DNA from: Syntrophomonas sp. DTU019
Lineage (GTDB): Bacteria > Bacillota > Syntrophomonadia > Syntrophomonadales > Syntrophomonadaceae
DNA length: 64,000 bases
Reading direction: 5' to 3'
Assembly (NCBI GenBank): GCA_913757435.1
Contig: CAJYDM010000006.1
Location: 62,001-126,000 of the forward strand
This document shows, in pieces, positions 44,769 through 51,713 of this stretch. The position numbers and the translations under genes were made by a program. Within the stretch, counting starts at the first letter, position 1. The number at the start of each line of letters is the position of its first letter. The notes below the pieces were generated by a model. The model was not told where the DNA came from. It saw only the letters and a program-made list of their open reading frames with translations, and did not search any database.

Positions 44769-45665
44769 GTGCAAATATCAAAAAAATTCAACCATCCCGG
44801 ACCGGTGCATTCACAGGAATCGAGCAGTTTTTGCCCGGAGCTATATGATCGCCCATCATTCAAAGAACTGCAAAAGCTGATCGGGCTAACCGATGTGAAA
44901 AAGATGCTGGCTGAGATAACCGCTTACAGTTTGATTCAGGTCAAACGTTCCGAGCAGAATCTGAAGTCGCAGCCGGTGTCACTGCACATGATCTTCAAGG
45001 GTAATCCCGGCACCGGTAAGACCACAGTAGCCCGCATTCTGGGCAGAATATTCAAGGATATCGGGCTCTTAAACAAAGGCCACCTGGTAGAGGTGGAGAG
45101 AGCCGACCTGGTAGGGGAATATATCGGACACACCGCACAAAAAGCCAAAGAAAGCGTTCAAAAGGCTTTAGGTGGTATATTATTTGTAGATGAGGCCTAT
45201 ACCCTGGCTCAAGGAGGCGAAAAGGATTTCGGCAAAGAGGCCATCGCCACCATTGTCAAGCAAATGGAGGACCACCGTGATAATCTGGTAGTGATATTGG
45301 CCGGTTACTGCAATGAAATGGACCATTTCGTTCGATCTAATCCGGGCCTGAGATCGAGATTTCCCATACACATTCATTTCAATGATTATTCCTGTGATGA
45401 ACTATTCCAAATCGCTCTGCATCTGTACAGTGAGAGGGATTATGTATTGAGCAGCGCCGGACGCTGGCGATTGAAGCATATTCTGACCGATTTCACCAGC
45501 CATCGCCACCCCCACAGCGGCAATGCGCGTTTTGTTCGCAACCTTACTGAAAAATCGATCCGCCGTCAGGCACTGCGCCTGATTGACAAGACCAACTTGA
45601 CTCGTAAAGATCTCACCACCATTGAGGATGTAGATATGCCGGAACTGTCTGACCTCAAGGTCTGA
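44769..45665 (+). CDS. spoVK: SpoVK/CbbX-type AAA+ ATPase
   Basis: A 298-residue AAA+ protein. It has Walker A GNPGTGKT near residue 79, pore and CbbX-type segment GEYIGHTAQKAKE, Walker B ILFVDEAY, sensor 1 in VVILAGY, arginine finger in NPGLRSRFP and sensor 2 in SGNARFVRN. SpoVK proteins act in the mother cell during spore maturation; CbbX relatives remodel Rubisco. No Rubisco gene is nearby and the host appears to be a sporeforming lineage, so SpoVK is preferred. The start is GTG 44769 after AGGAG. A terminator follows. Confidence 0.9.
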   Translation: MQISKKFNHPGPVHSQESSSFCPELYDRPSFKELQKLIGLTDVKKMLAEITAYSLIQVKRSEQNLKSQPVSLHMIFKGNPGTGKTTVARILGRIFKDIGLLNKGHLVEVERADLVGEYIGHTAQKAKESVQKALGGILFVDEAYTLAQGGEKDFGKEAIATIVKQMEDHRDNLVVILAGYCNEMDHFVRSNPGLRSRFPIHIHFNDYSCDELFQIALHLYSERDYVLSSAGRWRLKHILTDFTSHRHPHSGNARFVRNLTEKSIRRQALRLIDKTNLTRKDLTTIEDVDMPELSDLKV

Positions 45666-45713
45666 TCATAGACTTGGCATGGCCTGCAGTTTTTCATCGT
45701 TTTCAATGATTAT

Positions 45714-45750
45714 AATGACCTTCATTTTTGGGGGTCGTTTTCTATTTTGG
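45714..45750 (+). terminator. Terminator after spoVK
   Basis: AATGACC at 45714-45720 pairs with GGTCGTT at 45733-45739, followed by TTCTATTTT. Confidence 0.65.
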
Positions 45751-45782
45751 TGAGCCTGCAGTAATACAGCGAGGACACCGCC

Positions 45783-46007
45783 GTACGGGCGGGGCTCTGC
45801 TTCGCCCGAAAAACCATTTTGCAGACATATCCGTAGGGGCGGGGCTCTGCTCCGCCTGAAGAACCATTTTGCAGACATATCTGTAGGGGCGGGGCTCTGC
45901 TCCGCCCGAAGAACCATTTTGCAGGATATCCGTAGGGGCGGGGCTCTGCTTCGCCCGAAGAATCATTTTGCAGACATATCCGTAGGGGCGGGGCTCTGCT
46001 CCGCCCG
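45783..46007 (+). repeat. Left REP array: five forward GTAG-headed hairpins
   Basis: Five near-identical units start at 45783, 45833, 45883, 45932 and 45982, a 49-50 base period. Each has GTAG (GTAC in the first), then left arm GGGCGGGGC, loop TCT and right arm GCTCCGCCC (some GCTTCGCCC). The 9-bp stem contains one G-T pair at a fixed place. The spacer AACCATTTTGCAGACATATC is shared. GTAG plus hairpin is the recognition form of REP sequences acted on by REP-associated tyrosine transposases, and such a gene lies just downstream. Confidence 0.9.
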
Positions 46008-46097
46008 CCTGAACATATAACCCAACATTTGGTAATAAAAACATGCTACAATGAACATTACTAGAGTTACGACATCAGGACATAGAAACAGCGTATC

Positions 46098-46124
46098 GTA
46101 CGGCAAGGGCTCTGCTCTTGCCGT
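46098..46124 (+). repeat. Compensated REP variant beside the transposase gene
   Basis: GTAC, left arm GGCAAGGGC, loop TCT, right arm GCTCTTGCC. Compared with the array unit, several stem positions change on both sides so that pairing is kept, including the G-T pair at the same position. It sits about 30 bases before the transposase start codon. Confidence 0.8.
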
Positions 46125-46155
46125 TCAATGATTGTTTATTCAAGGCGGTGATAAT

Positions 46156-46872
46156 TTGGAATTGCCGAAGAGGAAACGAATACGTTTAAAGGATTATGAT
46201 TATTCACAGGCAGGTTTTTATTTTATCACCATATGTTGTAAAGATAAGCAACACTATTTAGGAAAAATGTCGGGTCCTGAGAGGCGCTCTGCCCCAACCG
46301 TGTGCACACATGACACCGACATCCGTAGGGGCGGGGCTCTGCTCCACCCGTCGGTAGAATTGTCCGATGTTGGGCAAATCGTGTCAGAGCAATGGTTTGA
46401 ACTAAAAAACCGCTATCCCCGAATAGAGTTAGATCAATTTATAGTAATGCCAAACCATATCCACGGAATAATCATAATTAATGCTGAGCAGGCGGAGCAG
46501 AGCCCCGCCCCTACCACTGAATGCACCCGGTGCACTAATACCCGGGCGGAGCAGAGCCCCGCCCCTACAACCGAATGCAACCGGGGCACTGATACCCGGG
46601 CGGAGCAGAGCCCCACCCCTACCACCGAATGCACCCGGGGCACTGATACCCAGGTGGAGCAGAGCCCCGCCCCAACTATCGGCGCTATTATTTGTGCGTA
46701 TAAATCCATCACCACTAGACTAGCAAATAAAAAGCATAATGCACCAGGTCGTATTATTTGGCAGAGGAATTATTATGATCATGTCATTAGGGACGAAAGT
46801 GATTTGTTAAATATTAGACAATACATACAGGATAACCCATTTAAATGGGAAGAAGATAAATATTATTTTTAA
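46156..46872 (+). CDS. REP-associated tyrosine transposase (RAYT, Y1 family) carrying in-frame REP copies
   Basis: A 238-residue IS200-like single-strand transposase. Family marks: PKRKRIRLKDYDYSQAGFYF at the start, ITICCKDK, the metal-binding HUH motif in MPNHIHG near residue 100, GAIICAYKS, and WQRNYYDHVIRDE near 205 with the candidate catalytic Tyr. Two insertions interrupt the usual domain. One, about residues 42-66, is a decayed reverse copy plus a forward REP (IRRGGALLHPS). The other, about residues 110-175, is four reverse REP units translated as AEQSPAPT repeats. TTG 46156 has AAGGCGGTG 6 bases upstream. The frame is intact, so it may be active. Confidence 0.9.
   Translation: MELPKRKRIRLKDYDYSQAGFYFITICCKDKQHYLGKMSGPERRSAPTVCTHDTDIRRGGALLHPSVELSDVGQIVSEQWFELKNRYPRIELDQFIVMPNHIHGIIIINAEQAEQSPAPTTECTRCTNTRAEQSPAPTTECNRGTDTRAEQSPTPTTECTRGTDTQVEQSPAPTIGAIICAYKSITTRLANKKHNAPGRIIWQRNYYDHVIRDESDLLNIRQYIQDNPFKWEEDKYYF
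46281..46350. repeat. Inward-facing REP pair inside the RAYT gene
   Basis: A decayed reverse-oriented unit (46281-46299, followed by the GTGTGCAC spacer also found downstream) is followed by a clear forward unit at 46325-46350. Together they form a BIME-like pair with GTAG ends facing each other, translated in frame. Confidence 0.6.
46491..46676 (-). repeat. Four reverse REP units inside the RAYT coding sequence
   Basis: Units at 46491-46514, 46544-46568, 46598-46622 and 46652-46676. The distance between successive right ends is exactly 54 bases, so each adds 18 codons and keeps the frame. The last two show single-base decay (CCCCACCC; GGTGG and CAAC). They encode an AEQSPAPTTEC...GTDT repeat. 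Confidence 0.9.
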
Positions 46873-46882
46873 TCACGAGTGT

Positions 46883-46911
46883 CCACGGAATAATCATAAT
46901 TAATGCTGAGC
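46883..46911 (+). pseudogene. Duplicated fragment of the RAYT gene
   Basis: 29 bases identical to 46461-46489, the segment coding for HGIIIINAE just after the HUH motif, recur 10 bases after the RAYT stop and again lead into a reverse REP array. This is a partial copy of the gene's centre. Confidence 0.8.
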
Positions 46912-47256
46912 GGGCGGAGCAGAGCCCCGCCCCTACACGTGTGCACCCGGGGCACTGATACCCGGGCGGAGCAGAGCCCCGCCCCTACAACCGAATGCAA
47001 CCGGGGCACTGATAACCAGGCGGAGCAGAGCCCCGCCCCTACAACCGAATGCACCCGGGGCACTGATACCCAGGCGGAGCAGAGCCCCGCCCCTACTATC
47101 GAATGCACCCGGTGCACTGATACCTAGGCGGAGCAGAGCCCCGCCCCTACACGTGTGCACCCGGGGCACTGATACCCGGGCGGAGCAGAGCCCCGCCCCT
47201 ACCACTGAATGCAACCGGGGCACTGATAACCAGGCGGAGCAGAGCCCCGCCCCTAC
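46912..47256 (-). repeat. Right REP array: seven reverse units
   Basis: Units at 46912, 46964, 47018, 47072, 47126, 47178 and 47232, with a period of 54 or 52 bases, all with the GTAG end on the right (CTAC on the plus strand). Spacers are of two kinds: GAATGCA-CCGG type, some with the palindrome TGCACCCGGTGCA, and a shorter ACGTGTGCAC type. They differ from the left-array spacer. Confidence 0.9.
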
Positions 47257-47328
47257 ACGTGTGCACATAATTAAGAATGACCTCTGCAGACAAGGCCCGC
47301 CATTCGCCATGATAGCGGCGAAAACGAA

Positions 47329-47358
47329 TTGTGGTTCTTTGCCAGGCATGTGTATAAT
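47329..47358 (+). promoter_or_regulatory. Putative promoter of the PLP-enzyme gene
   Basis: TTGTGG (47329-47334), an 18-base spacer, TATAAT (47353-47358), immediately downstream of the REP array. Confidence 0.45.
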
Positions 47359-47380
47359 ATCTATGGTATGCTATACCACT

Positions 47381-48628
47381 ATGCTTGAAAGTGAGGCCCA
47401 ATTATTGCGTAATGTAATGCAGGCGGTACGGGAAGCCGAACGCTTGATATCACCACAGTTTCAGATAATCGAAGATATTGCCTATGCGAATGGGGAACGG
47501 GTCTTAAATGCCTTTCGCCGGGCGCGGGTAAGGGAGCACCATTTCTATGGCTCCACCGGTTATGGTTATGGAGACATGGGCAGAGCGGTACTGGAAAGCA
47601 TTTATGCCGAAGTATTCCAGGCCGAGGAGGCTCTGGTCAGGCCTCAGATAGTATCCGGCACCCATGCCATCACGGCCTGTCTATTTGCCCTGCTTAAGTC
47701 TGGTGATGGCCTGCTCAGCATCAGCGGGCGACCTTACGACACCTTGATCAATATAATCGACGGGGGACCCCTTCGTCCCAATACTCTAATAAAGAAGGGC
47801 ATCGACTATAAAGAGGTGCCGCTTACCCCTGATGGTCTGCCTGATGAGCCAGCCATTGCAGCGGCCTTGGACGAACATATTAAAATGGTTATGATACAGC
47901 GTTCCCGGGGGTATACCCTGCGCCCGGCTATCCCGGTTGACAGCATAAGAAGGTTGATCAAGACGGTGAAAGGGCGCAATCCGGATTGCATCGTCATGGT
48001 AGATAATTGCTACGGCGAATTTGTGGAAAACATGGAACCGTGCCAGGTAGGGGCTGATCTGGTGGCAGGCTCCCTGATCAAGAATCCCGGCGGCGGCCTG
48101 GCCCCTGGAGGGGGATACATAGTCGGACGGGGCGACCTTATTGAGGCCATCTCCTATTACCTGACCGCGCCCGGGCTGGGCAAAGAGATGGGCTCCAGCC
48201 TGGTTGACAAGCGTTGGTTTTACCAGGGTCTGTTTATGGCTCCGCATACTGTGTTACAGGCCTTAAAGGGAGCAGTCTTGCTGGCCGCCCTATTTGAAAC
48301 GGCCGGATACCTGACTGAACCTGTCTGGAATGCACATCGAGCCGACATCATACAGGCCGTCAGTTTGAATAGTAGCGACCAACTGCTCCGCTTTTGCCAG
48401 GTAGTGCAGAGCTGTTCCCCGCTGGACAGCGACGTAACACTGGAGTTTGGACAGTTGCCCGGCTATGATGTGCCGGTAGTCATGGCTGCCGGAACGTTCG
48501 TACAGGGATCATCCATTGAGTTGTCCTGCGACGCCCCGTGCCGGGAGCCTTATTGTGCTTTCCTGCAGGGGGGCTTAACCTATGAACATTGCCGTTTTGT
48601 GATCGCTAATCTGCTCATGGCGATGTAG
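47381..48628 (+). CDS. PLP-dependent 'aluminium resistance' / methionine gamma-lyase-family protein
   Basis: A 415-residue fold-type I PLP enzyme of the YnbB/aluminium-resistance family, related to cystathionine and methionine gamma-lyases. Marks: FYGSTGYGYGDMGR, VSGTHAITACLFALL, the Asp in VMVDNCYGEFVE, and the PLP lysine in GSLIKNPGGGLAPGGGY. The frame extends upstream through the REP array to 47153, but those codons are repeat sequence. I choose ATG 47381 (MLESEAQLL), where homology-like sequence begins; ATG 47363 is possible. No good ribosome site is visible. True substrate unknown. Confidence 0.88.
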   Translation: MLESEAQLLRNVMQAVREAERLISPQFQIIEDIAYANGERVLNAFRRARVREHHFYGSTGYGYGDMGRAVLESIYAEVFQAEEALVRPQIVSGTHAITACLFALLKSGDGLLSISGRPYDTLINIIDGGPLRPNTLIKKGIDYKEVPLTPDGLPDEPAIAAALDEHIKMVMIQRSRGYTLRPAIPVDSIRRLIKTVKGRNPDCIVMVDNCYGEFVENMEPCQVGADLVAGSLIKNPGGGLAPGGGYIVGRGDLIEAISYYLTAPGLGKEMGSSLVDKRWFYQGLFMAPHTVLQALKGAVLLAALFETAGYLTEPVWNAHRADIIQAVSLNSSDQLLRFCQVVQSCSPLDSDVTLEFGQLPGYDVPVVMAAGTFVQGSSIELSCDAPCREPYCAFLQGGLTYEHCRFVIANLLMAM

Positions 48629-48658
48629 GCCTAGAAAAAACCGGAGGAGGCGTTTTAA

Positions 48659-49141
48659 ATGACTGATACCCTGGTTCTGGTTGTGGCAGTACTGCTTATG
48701 CTGGTGGGGTTGGTGGGGGTGATCATCCCCTTAATACCTGGTATCCCGATGATTCTGGTTATTATTGTGGCCTACGGCTGGTACGAAGGATTCGAGGTTA
48801 TCAACATTTCGTTTATCGCCATGATGGCCGGAATAACACTGCTCTCAGTTATAGTGGACTATCTCTCCACAACCCTGGGTGCGAAATATTCAGGCTCGAC
48901 TCGGGCCGGAGTGTGGGGAGCATTCATCGGCACCTTTGTGGGCTTGTTCCTGTTGCCCCCTTTAGGACTCTTAATAGGACCCTGGGTCGGTGCCATGCTG
49001 GGGGAATACCTCAGCGTAAATGATATCAATAAAGCGGTCAAAGCTGGATTCGGCACAGTGATCGGATTGTTCTCAGGCCTGTTTTTCAACCTGTTATTGG
49101 GACTCATTATGGTGATTACCTTCCTCATAAGAGTCATCTAG
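48659..49141 (+). CDS. DUF456 family membrane protein
   Basis: A 160-residue membrane protein of four to five helices. It has Gly-rich helix packing (LVGVIIPLIPGIPMILV; the DYLSTTLGAKYSGSTRAGVWGA segment; LGLLIGPWVGAMLGEYL) characteristic of DUF456. The ATG at 48659 follows GGAGGAGG. Function unknown. It follows the PLP enzyme by 30 bases, so the two may be co-transcribed. Confidence 0.88.
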   Translation: MTDTLVLVVAVLLMLVGLVGVIIPLIPGIPMILVIIVAYGWYEGFEVINISFIAMMAGITLLSVIVDYLSTTLGAKYSGSTRAGVWGAFIGTFVGLFLLPPLGLLIGPWVGAMLGEYLSVNDINKAVKAGFGTVIGLFSGLFFNLLLGLIMVITFLIRVI

Positions 49142-49218
49142 CATACATTTCCCTGTAGTTTACTGGCTTATTAAGGTGTGGTAAGCTATGACTTTGAAGG
49201 TTAAATAGGAGGCTTATT

Positions 49219-50547
49219 ATGGATAAGAGCACCATAATGAAAATCGCTGCTGAACAAAATGTCAAGTTCATTCGTCTGCAATTTACCGATATCTTGGGGG
49301 TAATGAAGGCTATCTCCATCACTGAAGAACAGTTGGAAAAGGCCTTAAATGGCGAACTGATGTTTGACGGTTCTTCTATTGAGGGGTTTGTGCGTATCGA
49401 AGAATCTGATATGTACCTAAAGCCGGACCTGGATACCTTTCTTATTTTACCTTGGAACAATCCTAGTTCCGATGCCAAGACGGCACGTTTGATCTGCGAC
49501 ATCTATGACTCGGACAATCAGCCTTTCCACGGTTCACCCCGCCAGGCCTTAAAACAGATGCTGCAGGAAGCGGCCGAATTGGGGTATTCCATGCAGGTCG
49601 GTCCGGAACCTGAATTTTTTATGTTCCAACTGGATGAGACCGGTGCTCCCACACTAAAGACCAATGATAAGGCCGGTTATTTCGACCTGCCTCCGGTAGA
49701 TAAAGGGGAGAACGCCCGCCGTGATATGGTGGAGACCTTGCAGCGCATCGGTTTTGAGATCGAGGCAGCTCATCACGAGGCAGCCCCGGGACAGCATGAG
49801 ATCGACTTCAAATATCAGGATGCCTTAAAAACAGCCGATAATATAGTGACATTTCGCATTGTGGTGCGCACCGTAGCCCAACAGCACGGCCTGCATGCCA
49901 CTTTCATGCCCAAGCCACTCTTTGGCATCGCCGGCTCGGGTATGCACCTGCACATTTCACTTTTTAAGGATGGGCAGAATGCCTTCTATGATGCCCATGA
50001 CCCTTCCGGTCTTAGCGACACTTGCCGTTTCTTTATCGCCGGGGTACTTAAACATGCCCGGGCCATAACCGCCATCACCAATCCTACTGTAAACTCTTAC
50101 AAGAGATTGGTGCCGGGATATGAAGCTCCGGTGTATATAGCCTGGTCTTACCGCAACCGCAGTCCCTTGATCCGCATCCCCGCTAGAAGGGGGATAGGCA
50201 CCCGCATCGAAGTACGTAGTCCGGACCCCACCTGTAATCCCTATCTGGGGCTGGCGGTGATTTTGAAGGCCGGTTTGGAAGGCATCAAGAACCAGGAACA
50301 GCCTCTGCCGCCGGTTGATAAGAATATTTATGAAATGGATCTGGCGGACCGCAAATTAAACAACATAGAGTCGTTGCCGGAGAATTTATATGAAGCCATT
50401 TCAGAGCTGAATCGCGACGAGGTCATCCAACAGGCCCTGGGCCGTCATATCCACTCACGCTTCTGCTACGCAAAAATCAAAGAGTGGGAAAATTACAGTT
50501 CGCGGGTCTACGAGTGGGAGATAGAAGAGTATCTGGAGAAATTCTAA
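49219..50547 (+). CDS. glnA: Glutamine synthetase type I
   Basis: A 442-residue GSI enzyme that makes glutamine from glutamate, ammonia and ATP. Marks: RLQFTDILGVMKA, MFDGSSIEGFVRIEESDM, GPEPEFFMF with metal-binding Glu, HHEAAPGQHEIDF, GSGMHLHIS, NPTVNSYKRLVPGYEAP and RSPLIRIPARRG. The size matches the GSI-alpha group of Gram-positives without the adenylylation Tyr loop. ATG at 49219 with AGGAGG upstream. There is no GlnR gene next to it. Confidence 0.97.
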   Translation: MDKSTIMKIAAEQNVKFIRLQFTDILGVMKAISITEEQLEKALNGELMFDGSSIEGFVRIEESDMYLKPDLDTFLILPWNNPSSDAKTARLICDIYDSDNQPFHGSPRQALKQMLQEAAELGYSMQVGPEPEFFMFQLDETGAPTLKTNDKAGYFDLPPVDKGENARRDMVETLQRIGFEIEAAHHEAAPGQHEIDFKYQDALKTADNIVTFRIVVRTVAQQHGLHATFMPKPLFGIAGSGMHLHISLFKDGQNAFYDAHDPSGLSDTCRFFIAGVLKHARAITAITNPTVNSYKRLVPGYEAPVYIAWSYRNRSPLIRIPARRGIGTRIEVRSPDPTCNPYLGLAVILKAGLEGIKNQEQPLPPVDKNIYEMDLADRKLNNIESLPENLYEAISELNRDEVIQQALGRHIHSRFCYAKIKEWENYSSRVYEWEIEEYLEKF

Positions 50548-50553
50548 AACCAC

Positions 50554-50582
50554 AGAGCCGGGCACAAAGCCCGGCTCTTTGG
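50554..50582 (+). terminator. Rho-independent terminator after glnA
   Basis: AGAGCCGGGC-ACAAA-GCCCGGCTCT, a perfect 10-bp stem followed by TTTGG. Confidence 0.9.
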
Positions 50583-50712
50583 CGTCCGTATACAAAATAA
50601 TCCACGAATATAACCTATTTATATTTATAGTAGACTGCTGAATTAAACCTAATTAAAGAAAGCAACTCGAGGTTAGACCGCCAGGTTGGCATGGTCCCCC
50701 GGTACTACCGCT

Positions 50713-51324
50713 TTACATGCGCCGCAGCAAGCCCGCCACTTTGCCTGCGATTGAGGCATGGGGGACGATGATAGGCTGCATAGCCTGGTTCTCGGGACGC
50801 AGTTCCACATAGCCGTCGTGCTTGAACAGCCTTTTCACGGTGGCCTCATCTTCTATGACCGCCACTACTATTTCGCCATTATTAGCGTCGGCTTGCTGGC
50901 GCACTATCAGATAATCGCCCTCAAAAATCCCCGCCTCTATCATGCTGTCACCTCTGACCTGCAGCATAAAATGACTGCCGCCACCGATCAACTCTTGAGG
51001 CACCGGTATGAAGGCTTCTATATTCTGCTCCGCCAGAATCGGCACCCCGGCTGCTACCTGTCCTACCAGGGGGAGGGATATGATTTGGGTCAAACTCTGT
51101 TCTTCCTGGGTAGGTACTGGTATAATGGCACGCGGTTTAGTAGGATCTTTGCGCAGATAGCCTTTTTCCTCCAACTGTACCAAATGGGCGTGCACAGTGG
51201 AACTGGATTTCAATCCGACCGCATGGCCTATCTCGCGCACTGAAGGGGGATAACCGGTGGTTTTGATCTGGTTTTTGATATAACTCAGGATCTGCTCCTG
51301 ACGGGCTGTTAAATCCTCATTCAT
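50713..51324 (-). CDS. lexA: SOS repressor LexA
   Basis: A 203-residue LexA. The N-terminal winged helix (ARQEQILSYIKNQIKTTGY, then PPSVREIGHAVGLKSSSTV) binds DNA. The Ala-Gly self-cleavage site lies in VGQVAAGVP near residue 90, with catalytic Ser in VRGDSMIEAGI and Lys in EATVKRL. RecA-stimulated cleavage turns on the SOS genes. ATG 51324 has GGGAGG upstream. A likely LexA box overlaps its promoter at 51377. Confidence 0.97.
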   Translation of the reverse strand: MNEDLTARQEQILSYIKNQIKTTGYPPSVREIGHAVGLKSSSTVHAHLVQLEEKGYLRKDPTKPRAIIPVPTQEEQSLTQIISLPLVGQVAAGVPILAEQNIEAFIPVPQELIGGGSHFMLQVRGDSMIEAGIFEGDYLIVRQQADANNGEIVVAVIEDEATVKRLFKHDGYVELRPENQAMQPIIVPHASIAGKVAGLLRRM

Positions 51325-51340
51325 TGGGAAAACCTCCCAT

Positions 51341-51390
51341 AATGTTTGTTAACATTATAGCATACCCGAGGAGACAAAAACACATGTTCG
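51341..51390 (-). promoter_or_regulatory. lexA promoter with SOS box and palindrome
   Basis: On the minus strand TATAAT (51354-51359) is the -10. At 51377-51390 the sequence matches the Gram-positive SOS consensus CGAACATATGTTCG at 11 of 14 positions, with one half-site (ATGTTCG) perfect, and overlaps the -35 region. An 8-base-arm palindrome (ATAATGTT-TGTT-AACATTAT) covers the -10. Together this fits LexA autoregulation. Confidence 0.65.
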
Positions 51391-51443
51391 CATATTAAAA
51401 TCTCATTGTCAGAAACAAATACCGTCATCCTGATTCGATTACC

Positions 51444-51470
51444 GGGCGAAGCGGAATCGCCACCCCTAAG
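51444..51470 (-). repeat. Possible decayed REP copy
   Basis: GGGCGAAGCGGAATCGCC followed by ACCCCTAA resembles one reverse REP unit with several changes and one inserted base. It is the only such relic I saw away from the RAYT locus. Confidence 0.35.
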
Positions 51471-51713
51471 CTGGTGCAGAATTAAAATCAGCCCGATCCT
51501 GTACATGCAAATACATACCAAAAGGGATTGAGACAACGCTTAATAGTTGTATGAATTGTTATAAGCATGATCATTTACAGGGTATATTGCTCTACAAAGT
51601 TGAGCCGCGGCCGAAAATCACGTCGTTACACCGGTTGGTTTTTATACGTCATGCTGCAATGAAGTCTGTTATGCCGACAAGCACGGATAGGTATGGTCTC
51701 ATGGAGAAAAGCC

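Larger units (their letters stand above)
51325..51713. other. Intergenic region between lexA and ttcA
   Basis: 389 bases with the lexA promoter at the left edge and the REP-like relic in the middle. Beyond about 51480 I see no gene or clear signal. Confidence 0.5.

Noticed and set aside
45783-47256. CRISPR array
   Set aside because: Repeats are spaced 49-54 bases, but the spacers are shared, not unique. The units are GTAG-headed hairpins in two orientations, and no cas gene is present.
47153-47380. N-terminal extension of the PLP enzyme through the REP array
   Set aside because: The reading frame is open only because the 54-base repeat has no stop. The translated repeat is unrelated to the family, which starts around MLESEAQLL at 47381.
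46434-47401. Minus-strand open frames rich in RGGALLR
   Set aside because: They are translations of the opposite strand of the REP arrays, without ribosome binding sites or family resemblance.
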